Assembly (NCBI GenBank): GCA_003156805.1 | Contig: PMHV01000017.1 | Coordinates: forward strand, 3,508 to 67,507 | DNA from: Acidobacteriaceae bacterium | Lineage (GTDB): Bacteria; Acidobacteriota; Terriglobia; Terriglobales; Acidobacteriaceae | Direction of reading: 5' to 3' | DNA length: 64,000 nt | In this document: positions 56,477-64,000 of the stretch, piece after piece | Numbering within the stretch: position 1 is the stretch's first letter | How the letters are laid out: each line of letters begins with the position of its first letter | The notes under the pieces: generated by a model | Seen by the model: only the letters and a program-made list of their open reading frames with translations | Database searches by the model: none | What the model was told of the DNA's origin: nothing | Translations under genes and position numbers: made by a program

Positions 56477-58024
56477 CTAGGCCCAGTACGTCCGGTCGAG
56501 GGAACGATACTGAATGGCTTCGGCGATGTGTTTGGGCTCGATCTGGGGGACATTTTCCAGGTCGGCGACGGTGCGGGCCACTTTGAGAATGCGATCATGA
56601 GCCCGGGCGCTAAGCCCCTGCTGGGTCATGGCGCGCTCCAGCAGGCGTTCGCAGTCGACCGAGAGTTCGCAGAAAGCGCGAATGTGGCGTGACGACATCT
56701 GGGCGTTGCAGTAGAGCTTCTCGCGCGAGGAAGAGAAGCGTTCGAGCTGTTTCTGGCGGGTGCGGATCACGCGCTCGCGAATTTTGGCGGAACCCTCAGG
56801 CTCGCTGCCGGAGCGCATCTCTTTGTAGTTCACCGCAGGCACGTCGATATGGATGTCGATGCGGTCCATCAGCGGACCGGAGATTTTCGAGATGTAGCGC
56901 TGAATCATGGGGGTCGTACACCGGCATTCGCGCGAGCGGTCGTTGTGAAAACCGCAGGGGCACGGGTTCATCGCAGCAGCCAGCATGAAACGCGCGGGAA
57001 AAGTCAGTGACATGGAGGCGCGGGCGATGCTGACCGTGCCATCCTCCAGGGGTTGACGCAAGACTTCGAGCACATTGCGAGGGAACTCCGGAACTTCGTC
57101 GAGAAACAGCAATCCGTTGTGCGCCAGCGAAACTTCGCCCGGACGCGGAATCACCCCTCCGCCAATCAGACCCGCGTCTGAGATAGTGTGGTGCGGTGAG
57201 CGGTAGGGACGCGTTCCTACCAGCCCGCTTCCCGGTTCCAGCACGCCGGCAACGCTGTGAATCTTAGTGGTCTCCAGCGCTTCCTCAAAGGTGAGCGGAG
57301 GCAAGATGGTTGGCATGCGCTTGGCCAACATGGTTTTTCCGGAGCCTGGCGGCCCGATCATCAGAATGTTATGGCCTCCGGCGCAAGCGATCTCGAGGGC
57401 GCGTTTGGCCGTCAGTTGCCCACGAACATCTTTGAAATCCACGAGAGAATGTTGCGACTCGCGCAGCAGGGCGTCTCCGTCGGCTCTGACGGGAACGATT
57501 CCGTTGCCGGAGTTCACAAAATGAATGACATCCAAAAGTGACCGCACCGGATAGACATCGACTCCCCCGACCATGGCGGCTTCGCGGGCATTGGCTTCGG
57601 GAACGATCAGCCGAGAGATTTTTCTGATGCGAGCCTCGAGCGCAATCGGGAGCGTACCGCGGATGCCGCGCACGCCGCCGTCGAGCGAGAGCTCTCCCAC
57701 AAAGAGACAATCGGATATCTCTTTCTTGTTAAGGCCACCATAGGCGCCAACGATACCCAGCGCCATAGGCAGATCGAACCCCGATCCTTCCTTCTTGATA
57801 TCTGCAGGCGCCAGGTTGATGGTGATGTGGGTGGGAGGGATATCAAAGCCACAGTTTTTCAGCGCCGCACGCACGCGGTCGCGGCTCTCCCGCACCGCCG
57901 CGTCCGGCAAACCGACGGTGTGAAAGTGGTCCTGATCGGTCTTGATGCCGGAGCAATCCACCTCCACTTCAATGATGCTGGCGTCGATGCCGTAGACCGC
58001 AGCGCTGAGCGTCTTGTAGAGCAT
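56477..58024 (-). CDS. comM: ComM/YifB-like Mg-chelatase-family AAA+ ATPase
   Basis: AAA+ helicase-type protein of the ComM/YifB group, which promotes branch migration in natural transformation. 515 residues from ATG 58024. Seen: N-terminal ChlI-like domain ([40 protein letters not shown]), Walker [17 protein letters not shown], Walker [15 protein letters not shown], and ChlI C-terminal domain ([32 protein letters not shown]). There is no strong ribosome-binding site at 58024; the frame runs further upstream without family similarity. Its presence hints at DNA uptake competence, but no other competence gene lies here. Confidence 0.93.
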   Translation of the reverse strand: MLYKTLSAAVYGIDASIIEVEVDCSGIKTDQDHFHTVGLPDAAVRESRDRVRAALKNCGFDIPPTHITINLAPADIKKEGSGFDLPMALGIVGAYGGLNKKEISDCLFVGELSLDGGVRGIRGTLPIALEARIRKISRLIVPEANAREAAMVGGVDVYPVRSLLDVIHFVNSGNGIVPVRADGDALLRESQHSLVDFKDVRGQLTAKRALEIACAGGHNILMIGPPGSGKTMLAKRMPTILPPLTFEEALETTKIHSVAGVLEPGSGLVGTRPYRSPHHTISDAGLIGGGVIPRPGEVSLAHNGLLFLDEVPEFPRNVLEVLRQPLEDGTVSIARASMSLTFPARFMLAAAMNPCPCGFHNDRSRECRCTTPMIQRYISKISGPLMDRIDIHIDVPAVNYKEMRSGSEPEGSAKIRERVIRTRQKQLERFSSSREKLYCNAQMSSRHIRAFCELSVDCERLLERAMTQQGLSARAHDRILKVARTVADLENVPQIEPKHIAEAIQYRSLDRTYWA

Positions 58025-58337
58025 GGCAGTTCGATTCGAATGAGGAGCGTGCCAACAGCCAACGCAGAGACACCCCTGACTCTCGAAATAACTTACATTA
58101 CTCGCTGTCACTGAACTCTGGATGTGACGGATGTCACAGAGTCTTGTGCTGAAAATGAGGAAAACTCGGCAGGTATTGCAGGATGCGACGAGATTCTGCG
58201 GATTCCTGGCAGTTGAAACCATGGAGTGAGGTACCACATTCTCCAACAAGGGCCGTTGTTCAGCGGGTTCCGGAGAATTACGATGGGGAAGTTGTCGGTT
58301 GGTTTGCCTAGCCGAACAGGCAGACGAGGCGGTTCCT

Positions 58338-60458
58338 ATGGCGCAAAGCTCTCCCCGCACCTCTCGCCCATCCCGACCCGGGGCAACCCTGGAGCGGGAA
58401 GAATCGAAGCTTTGGCGATGGCTGCTTCTGTTCATGATTCTGCTGGCTGCGGGCTTTGCCGCGCTGGCATGGGAGCGGTTGGAAGACCTTCCCTATCACC
58501 TGGGACCCTTGGCGCTGGGAGTGCTCGTGTTGTCGGTTCTTCTGGCTGCATATGCCTATGGACGGAGGCGCGAAGTAGCCGAGCTCAAGGTGCTGCTGCA
58601 GGATTTGCAGGAGCACGTGGGAGCTGCGCCATCGGAAGATCAGCTCGATCAACTCAGCCAGGTCATCATGCGATCGCAGCGCAACTTCAAGGAGCTGATT
58701 GATTCCTTCGACGATGCGGCCTGCGCGGTCGCCCTCGACGGCACGCTGCGGACCGTGAACCGGCCGATCGCGGAGATGGTCGGGCTGCCCTACACGGCAT
58801 TGGTAGGCCAGAAGTTTTTTGACTTTATCGAAGAGCCCACCCGCGCCGACTTTGAAGCCGGGATCGGCCGCTTTTTGGAGAGGAGACACTGGACAGGCAC
58901 GGTCCGCGTGCGCCTGAAGAACAGCACCCGGAACCTCTTCTTCGATTGTGTGCTCAACGCCATCGTCAAAGGCGACGACGTGGTGGGAGTGAGCGTGCTG
59001 GGACGCGACGTCACGGAACAGCGCGAGAAGGAACTGCGTTTTACCGAGCTTTTCGAGACCCTGCAGGAGGGCGTGTACTTCAGTACTCCAGAGGGCAAGC
59101 TGCTGGATGCGAATCCTGCTCTGGTGAGAATCCTTGGATACCAGAAGAAGGAAGAGCTGCTCGGGCTCGATGCTGGGGCACTGAATCTTGACCCCGGCCA
59201 GCCGTCGGTGCTGGGACGCGCACCGGACGATCGGGGCGGCGTGCGCACGCGGGAGATCCGGCTGCGGCGCAAAGACGGAAGTGCCGCCATCGCCGTCGAC
59301 TCTTCGCGCGCGGTATGGGACGCTTCCGGCAATGTGATTCGCTACCAAGGCACGCTCGTCGATGTCAGCGAAAAACGCGAGATGGAGCGGCAACTTCTGC
59401 AGCAGGAAGAATTCCGCCGGCGTCTGCTGGAGAGCTTCCCGGACCTGATTCTGGTAGTGGACCTGGAAGAGGGTTATACGTTTGTGAGTTCGCGGGTTCA
59501 CGATCTGCTGGGCTACCAACCGGAAGATATTGTGGGAAAGAAAATTTCTGAAATTGAGGATCACTCTCCAGAACTGGTAACGCTTTATCGCGACGTCGCG
59601 CGCGAGAATAAGGTCTTCGCTTCTGCGGAATATCGAGCCCGCCATCGCGACGGAAGCTGGCGGACGATGCGGGCCTCGGCCAGTCCGTTGTTCGACGCTG
59701 AATCCAAACTCAGCGGCGTAATCATCTCGGTCCGCGACATTACGACGGAGAAGAAGATGGAGCAGCAGATTGTCCAGGGTGAACGGTTGGCGGCCATGGG
59801 CGCGATGATCGGAGGCGTTGCGCACGAACTCAACAACCCACTGACGAGTATTCTGGGCGTTGGCGAGTTATTGCAGGACAGCGTTACCACCGACACGGGG
59901 CGCAAGCAGATCGCCATGCTGCAGCAGCAGGCGCGCCGCGCGGCCGACATTGTGCACAATCTTACTTATTTTGCCCGGCCGCCGGCGCCTGGCAAAACTC
60001 GGGTGAATCTCACAGAGGTGATCGAACGTACGCTGAATCTACACGCTTATTCTTTGCGCAAGAACAACATTACGGTGGACTTTCTGCGCGACCCGGCGCC
60101 GCCTTTTGTCGAAGGCGACCCCCACCAGCTTATGCAGATTTTCCTGAACCTGGTGCTGAACGCCGAGCAGGCCATCCGCGAAGTTCGCGACCGCGGTACG
60201 TTGAGGATTCGTTTGGGCAACAAGGGCAAGTCTGCATGGGCCAGCTTTCAGGATGACGGCCCGGGAATCCCGCCGGAGATTCTGCCGAATATCTTCGATC
60301 CTTTCTACACCACCAAGCGTCCGGGACGAGGGACCGGCCTTGGACTCAGCATCTGCAAATCGGTGGTGAAGGAACACAATGGCACGGTCGAGGCCGCCAA
60401 CGCGCCGGGCGGCGGAGCGGTCTTCACCATCACCCTGCCGGTGGCTACATCGAATTAA
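58338..60458 (+). CDS. Membrane-bound multi-PAS sensor histidine kinase
   Basis: Inner-membrane two-component sensor, 706 residues from ATG 58338, with GAGG eight bases upstream. Two N-terminal transmembrane helices (about 25-46 and 55-77) are followed by three PAS domains (about 118-225, 235-345, 360-475), a HisKA dimerisation domain with His496 in [13 protein letters not shown], and a HATPase_c domain with [10 protein letters not shown] (N box), DDGPGIPPE (G1), [19 protein letters not shown] (F/G2). All kinase boxes are present. No response regulator lies next to it, so its partner is encoded elsewhere. The PAS domains suggest sensing of redox, light or small molecules. Confidence 0.93.
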   Translation: MAQSSPRTSRPSRPGATLEREESKLWRWLLLFMILLAAGFAALAWERLEDLPYHLGPLALGVLVLSVLLAAYAYGRRREVAELKVLLQDLQEHVGAAPSEDQLDQLSQVIMRSQRNFKELIDSFDDAACAVALDGTLRTVNRPIAEMVGLPYTALVGQKFFDFIEEPTRADFEAGIGRFLERRHWTGTVRVRLKNSTRNLFFDCVLNAIVKGDDVVGVSVLGRDVTEQREKELRFTELFETLQEGVYFSTPEGKLLDANPALVRILGYQKKEELLGLDAGALNLDPGQPSVLGRAPDDRGGVRTREIRLRRKDGSAAIAVDSSRAVWDASGNVIRYQGTLVDVSEKREMERQLLQQEEFRRRLLESFPDLILVVDLEEGYTFVSSRVHDLLGYQPEDIVGKKISEIEDHSPELVTLYRDVARENKVFASAEYRARHRDGSWRTMRASASPLFDAESKLSGVIISVRDITTEKKMEQQIVQGERLAAMGAMIGGVAHELNNPLTSILGVGELLQDSVTTDTGRKQIAMLQQQARRAADIVHNLTYFARPPAPGKTRVNLTEVIERTLNLHAYSLRKNNITVDFLRDPAPPFVEGDPHQLMQIFLNLVLNAEQAIREVRDRGTLRIRLGNKGKSAWASFQDDGPGIPPEILPNIFDPFYTTKRPGRGTGLGLSICKSVVKEHNGTVEAANAPGGGAVFTITLPVATSN

Positions 60459-60528
60459 TCCCGCCGATTCAGAGGCTGGCCGGAGGATGTTCGCGGATGT
60501 TCGTCCTGAGTGCGGTCGTTCTTGACGC

Positions 60529-61722
60529 TTATCTCTCTACGGCCATAGCCACGGCGTTGCCTCCGCCCAGGCATAACGCGGCAATTCCACGCTTCACATC
60601 GCGGCGAATCATTTCATAGATCAGCGTCACCAGCACACGCGCGCCACTGGCTCCGATGGGATGCCCGATGGCAACCGCTCCGCCATTCACATTTACTTTG
60701 CCAGTATCGAGGCCAAGCTCGCGCATTACCCCCAGCGCTTGCACCGAGAAAGCTTCGTTGAGTTCGTAGAGGTCCACGTCTTCGTTCTTCCAGCCCGTCT
60801 TCTCCCAGATTTTCTTGACCGCGTCGACCGGGGCCATCATGACCCACTGCGGTTCGACGCCGCTGGTGGCCTGGGCCACAATCCTCACCATCGTTGACGC
60901 GCCAAGTTCTTTCGCGCGATGTGCGCTGGTCACAACCACGGCTGCGGCTCCGTCATTTACTCCCGGAGCGTTGCCGGCCGTGACGGTGCCATCTTTCTTG
61001 AAGGCCGGCTTCAGTGCGCGCAGAACCTCGATGGTGGTGTCTTCGCGTGGAGACTCATCTTTCGCGAACCAGGCCGGAGGTTCGCCTTTCTTCTTCGCCG
61101 GAATCTCCATCGGGACAATCTGCGATTTGAACCGGCACTCCTTGATTGCGGCCACAGCTTTGCGGTGAGAGTTGACGGCGAACTCATCCTGCTCTTGCCG
61201 GGTAATGCCGTACTTCTCAGCGACGTTCTCGCCGGTGATGCCCATGTGATAGTCGTTGTAGATATCCCAGAGGCCGTCGTTCACCATGGAGTCGACAACC
61301 TGCGCGTTGCCCAGGCGATATCCCTTGCGAGCTTGCGGCAAAAGATAAGGCGCGTTGGTCATCGATTCCATGCCGCCGGCGACGACGATGGAACTGTTGC
61401 CGGTTTGGATTGCTTGCGCGGCGAGCGCGACTGCTTTCAGTCCGGAGCCACAAACCTTGTTGATTGTCATGGCACCTGTCGCCGGAGACAATCCCCCGAA
61501 GATTGCCGCCTGCCGCGCCGGATTTTGGCCGAGCCCGGCAGAGATGACGTTGCCCATGATGCACTCATCGACCTGCTCCGCGGTCAATCCCGCGCGCTTC
61601 ACCGCCTCGCGCACCACCACCGCACCCAACTGCGGGGCGCTGAAGTCAGAGAGACTTCCCTGAAATTTTCCTACCGGCGTACGACAACCGGAAATGATGA
61701 CAACATCATCGAAACCCGCCAT
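60529..61722 (-). CDS. Acetyl-CoA acetyltransferase (thiolase)
   Basis: Degradative or biosynthetic type II thiolase, 397 residues. Catalytic residues: nucleophile Cys in [14 protein letters not shown] (near 90), His in [14 protein letters not shown], and acid/base Cys in [15 protein letters not shown]-terminal [20 protein letters not shown] is standard. It converts two acetyl-CoA to acetoacetyl-CoA or the reverse. Single gene in a minus-strand setting; no PHB or beta-oxidation neighbours. Confidence 0.95.
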   Translation of the reverse strand: MAGFDDVVIISGCRTPVGKFQGSLSDFSAPQLGAVVVREAVKRAGLTAEQVDECIMGNVISAGLGQNPARQAAIFGGLSPATGAMTINKVCGSGLKAVALAAQAIQTGNSSIVVAGGMESMTNAPYLLPQARKGYRLGNAQVVDSMVNDGLWDIYNDYHMGITGENVAEKYGITRQEQDEFAVNSHRKAVAAIKECRFKSQIVPMEIPAKKKGEPPAWFAKDESPREDTTIEVLRALKPAFKKDGTVTAGNAPGVNDGAAAVVVTSAHRAKELGASTMVRIVAQATSGVEPQWVMMAPVDAVKKIWEKTGWKNEDVDLYELNEAFSVQALGVMRELGLDTGKVNVNGGAVAIGHPIGASGARVLVTLIYEMIRRDVKRGIAALCLGGGNAVAMAVER

Positions 61723-62002
61723 ATATCAAGCTCCCGCAAAGAATTTGCGTCTCTGATTCATTCCTGATTATAGATGCGCGGCAGGAAGAAAAGGCTGAAA
61801 CTTGTGCAGTGAATCGGTGGCCGCTTGCAGTCGGGCCGGCTCTCGCGCTCCGCGCTCACGGCGCGGAGATAAACTGTTTGCCGGTGTTCGCAAGTCGCTG
61901 CAATCGATTTTCTCAGCGCGACAATGCTCAGAATCGTTCTTCACCGAACGTCTTCGGTGACTTTGGTACAACACCGCATGCATCTTCGCATTCATTTTTT
62001 TC
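61723..62002. other. Intergenic region upstream of the short promoter-terminator unit
   Basis: About 280 bases between the thiolase start and the promoter at 62003. Nothing convincing is encoded. A stretch of eight T bases lies just before the -35 box and may act as an upstream (UP) element. Confidence 0.4.
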
Positions 62003-62031
62003 TTGACATCAATTTTCATTGACTCTATACA
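62003..62031 (+). promoter_or_regulatory. Near-consensus sigma70 promoter
   Basis: TTGACA (62003-62008), a 17-base spacer and TATACA (62026-62031), followed by AT; an A/T-rich stretch lies directly upstream. This is the best promoter in the window and would start transcription near 62038. Confidence 0.8.
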
Positions 62032-62097
62032 ATCAATCAGTTGCAACAAAAGACCGTTGCAGATTTTCCATGAAGAATGGAAGGGAGAATAGAACCA

Positions 62098-62139
62098 ATG
62101 GCAACGAAGAAAAAGGCAAAAAAGAAAAAGAAGCACTAA
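62098..62139 (+). CDS. Candidate lysine-rich micro-protein (13 aa)
   Basis: ATG 62098 encodes MATKKKAKKKKKH, preceded by GGAAGGGAG 10 bases away. Nine of the 13 residues are Lys or His. It lies between a strong promoter and a strong terminator. Such a basic peptide could bind nucleic acid or the ribosome. Translation is not proven. Confidence 0.5.
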   Translation: MATKKKAKKKKKH

Positions 62140-62163
62140 GTGAAGTTCAGTACGAAGTCAGAA

Positions 62164-62194
62164 GGGGACGCAGAATGCGTCCCCTAAGTTTTTT
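62164..62194 (+). terminator. Strong intrinsic terminator
   Basis: GGGGACGCA and TGCGTCCCC form a perfect 9-bp stem with loop GAA, followed by TAAGTTTTTT. It ends the short unit begun at 62003. Confidence 0.9.
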
Positions 62195-62224
62195 GGGCGG
62201 AGAAACTTCTTCAGAGGTTCTGGA

Positions 62225-64000
62225 TCAGTTGTGCGTTGTTTTTCCACGCTTGACGGGATTCGGAATGCGCTTTTCTTGGGCCGGGCATAATCCACGGAAT
62301 GCACAGAAATTGCAGTGGTAGTTCACGTTCGGCTCAAAGTTTCCCTCCGCGATGCCGCGCGCCGCAGATTCCACTCGCTTCCGCGCCTCGGCCAGTTGAA
62401 ACTCGGTGCGTTTCGTGAACACGGGCACGTTCTCTTCCAGGTTGTGAAATGCCAGCGCCCCCACGCGATATCCCCACTTCTCCAGCGCCGCTATCGCATA
62501 AATAGAAAGCTGCAGGCTTTCGTCGGCGTCTTCCTGGGATCTCGCCTTGCCGGTCTTGTAGTCGACGATCACAACGCTGCCGTCGGCGGCGCGGTCAATT
62601 CGGTCGATTCGCCCGGACACTTTGGTGCCGGCAATCTGCACGTCAAACCATTCCTCGGTGTGCAAAACCTCTGGCACCGGAACTGAGCGCACCGCAGCCA
62701 GGAAGTCCTGCAACTGAGCGAGGCCTTGCTCCTCATACAACTCGAACTGATAGCGATCCTGAATCCCTGCCGCGCCCAGGTCTGCGCGAAATAATTCCAG
62801 TAACTCAGCATCGGTTTTCGGCCGCCCCTGCCGTACTGAGTCGTAATACGTGCGCAGCACGCGGTGCATGGCGGCGCCGTACTGCATCGCTGCAGGAACT
62901 TCGCGTGACATCTTCCACTCGCGTTCGAGCTTGAATTGCAAAGGGCAGCGCTCATAGGTATCGACCGCGGACGCGCTCAAACGCGCACTCAATCCCTCGA
63001 CTGGCGGAAGCGCGAGCCACTCGGCCGTGCGGGATTCCGGCGGATGCGCCGGATCGGCTGCGGCTGCAAGCTCGATGAGTTCGGGCTGCGAGGGAAGCGC
63101 CAGCCGCGACCTCAACCAAGGCTGCAGGCTGGAATCCTTCATCAGTTCGCGCATCAGGCCGGGCGGCGTTTTGTCCTTGCCTATTCCCTGCTTGCCATAG
63201 AGATGGAGTGAATCTTTGGCGCGGGTCATGGCCACGTAGAAAAGCCGGCGCTCCTCCTGTTCATACAAGGTCTTGTCGTCAATGGCCGCCGCGGAGTCGG
63301 GATCGCGCAACTCCATGGGAAATTCCACAAGTGTCTCTCGATAACCAACCGGGAAGGAACCGCTGGTCGCGCGCAAGATGAAAACATGATCAAACTCGAG
63401 CCCCTTGGCCGTGTGTACCGTCATCAAGCGGACCGCGTCTTGACTCTCGCCGGCAGTCATCGGAATCACACCCCCCGCTTCGCGAAAATAGCCGAGGTAT
63501 TCAACCAACTCGTTCATCTCGCCGGTCCGGGTGATGGCTTTATCTTTGTCCGCCCATTCGCCCACAAACTTCAGAGCGGCCCGCACAATGGCCGAGGTTG
63601 TGTCGAGCGCAAACTCTTTGGCGATGGTCTCCAGGGCTTTGCGCCCTTTGGCCTTCTTTCTGTCGATCTCTTCTCGCGCCTTGATCACAGTCTGGAGAAC
63701 TTCGTGGCCACCATCGACGCCGTCAAGCACCGAGGCGAGAGGAATAACCTGGCCGTCTCGTGAATCCTTCGCAATGGTGCGGAGCGCCGTGCGAAGCTGC
63801 TCGCCGTCTACGTTGAAGTTTGGTAACGCAGCCGCCCGAAACAGGCTCGCATCGTCGCCCATGTCCACCACTACGGCAAGGCACGCGAACAAGTCGCGCA
63901 CCTCCGGGGTGTCGCTCACATCCATGCTCTCGATCGAGAAGGGGATTTTTTCTTTCGCCAGTTCCTGGACCACATCGTCCCGATGACCATGCAAGCGATA
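62225..64000 (-). CDS. UvrD-like helicase/PD-(D/E)XK Fe-S nuclease (AddA/RecB-like), C-terminal part
   Basis: Minus-strand gene entering the window at 64000, frame open, so the N-terminal helicase motifs are outside. Visible are the UvrD C-terminal motifs: MTVHTAKGLEFDHVFILRAT (motif V) and YEQEERRLFYVAMTRAKDSL (motif VI), then a RecB-type nuclease domain with VSGRIDRIDRAADGSVVIVD and YKTGK. Cysteines ERCPLQFKLEREW and HCNFCAFRGLCP fit the Fe-S staple of AddB/RecB-type nucleases. The protein takes part in double-strand-break processing. About 591 residues are in the window. Confidence 0.9.
   Translation of the reverse strand, partial: YRLHGHRDDVVQELAKEKIPFSIESMDVSDTPEVRDLFACLAVVVDMGDDASLFRAAALPNFNVDGEQLRTALRTIAKDSRDGQVIPLASVLDGVDGGHEVLQTVIKAREEIDRKKAKGRKALETIAKEFALDTTSAIVRAALKFVGEWADKDKAITRTGEMNELVEYLGYFREAGGVIPMTAGESQDAVRLMTVHTAKGLEFDHVFILRATSGSFPVGYRETLVEFPMELRDPDSAAAIDDKTLYEQEERRLFYVAMTRAKDSLHLYGKQGIGKDKTPPGLMRELMKDSSLQPWLRSRLALPSQPELIELAAAADPAHPPESRTAEWLALPPVEGLSARLSASAVDTYERCPLQFKLEREWKMSREVPAAMQYGAAMHRVLRTYYDSVRQGRPKTDAELLELFRADLGAAGIQDRYQFELYEEQGLAQLQDFLAAVRSVPVPEVLHTEEWFDVQIAGTKVSGRIDRIDRAADGSVVIVDYKTGKARSQEDADESLQLSIYAIAALEKWGYRVGALAFHNLEENVPVFTKRTEFQLAEARKRVESAARGIAEGNFEPNVNYHCNFCAFRGLCPAQEKRIPNPVKRGKTTHN

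Larger units (their letters stand above)
62038..62194 (+). ncRNA. Candidate short transcript (about 157 nt) with strong promoter and terminator
   Basis: Bounded by the near-consensus promoter at 62003-62031 and the intrinsic terminator at 62164-62194. The only ORF inside is the 13-codon lysine-rich frame at 62098. Could be a small RNA, or the message of that micro-protein. Confidence 0.55.

Noticed and set aside
61768-62136. 122-codon minus-strand frame over the short promoter-terminator unit
   Set aside because: No ribosome-binding site or family pattern, and it runs against a strong promoter and terminator.

Overview
The window looks like a chromosomal segment of an Acidobacteriota (class Terriglobia, Koribacter-like) soil bacterium. 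This is an inference from gene content: an Oar-like TonB-dependent receptor next to a TIGR03435 (soil-associated family) protein with BlaI/M56 remnants, an S46 dipeptidyl-peptidase, a DUF6893 micro-protein, a PCYCGC-type secreted protein, high GC and many secreted proteins of unknown function. No rRNA gene, CRISPR array or prophage was seen.

Layout. 1-4.1 kb (minus): partial TonB receptor, TIGR03435 protein and a frameshifted blaI remnant. 4.4-6.3 kb: secreted S9 peptidase. 7.0-8.9 kb: secG, then a gene graveyard holding a HAF-repeat fragment, an unknown fragment, an odd tRNA, a dispersed repeat and a cupin fragment. 8.9-11.2 kb (plus): two small envelope proteins, a TlpA-like thioredoxin whose signal-peptide part is cut off by an in-frame TAG, and a hypothetical. 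11.2-15.3 kb (minus): mnmA, cysteine desulfurase, hicAB toxin-antitoxin, citrate synthase. 15.5-17.6 kb: S46 peptidase. 17.7-19.25 kb: palindromic repeats, then an internally deleted IS1595-family element inserted in a copy of the dispersed repeat, then an amidohydrolase remnant.

19.2-27.5 kb (minus): an aromatic-CoA cluster made of a three-subunit xanthine dehydrogenase-family enzyme resembling 4-hydroxybenzoyl-CoA reductase, a rhodanese, a cyclohexadienecarbonyl-CoA hydratase-like protein, a BoxB-like di-iron epoxidase, an enoyl-CoA hydratase and a TetR regulator with a promoter and palindromic operator. The genes suggest CoA-thioester processing of aromatic acids, with parts of both the reductive and the epoxide routes. 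27.6-30.0 kb: two hypotheticals (one with a PEGA domain) and a DapA-like lyase with an insertion. 30.1-36.3 kb: carA and carB with a complete XhoI/PaeR7I-like restriction-modification pair lodged between them.

36.4-43.1 kb: serine hydrolase, signal peptidase I, PCYCGC protein, TPR protein, YvcK, small secreted protein, EVE protein and an esterase-fold protein lacking catalytic Ser and His. 43.2-46.7 kb: TrkA-N remnant, third dispersed repeat copy, membrane pyrophosphatase. 47-54.2 kb: phosphoesterase, formate/nitrite-type transporter, DUF6893 micro-protein, rho, an omega-like small protein and a pilT-like gene broken by TGA. 54.5-64 kb: two tandem secreted cysteine-containing proteins, comM, a PAS histidine kinase, thiolase, a compact promoter-terminator unit with a 13-residue lysine-rich ORF, and the C-terminal part of a helicase-nuclease running off the edge.

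The window shows much gene decay (at least ten broken or truncated genes) beside intact housekeeping genes, plus clear signs of insertion (IS1595, the restriction-modification pair).
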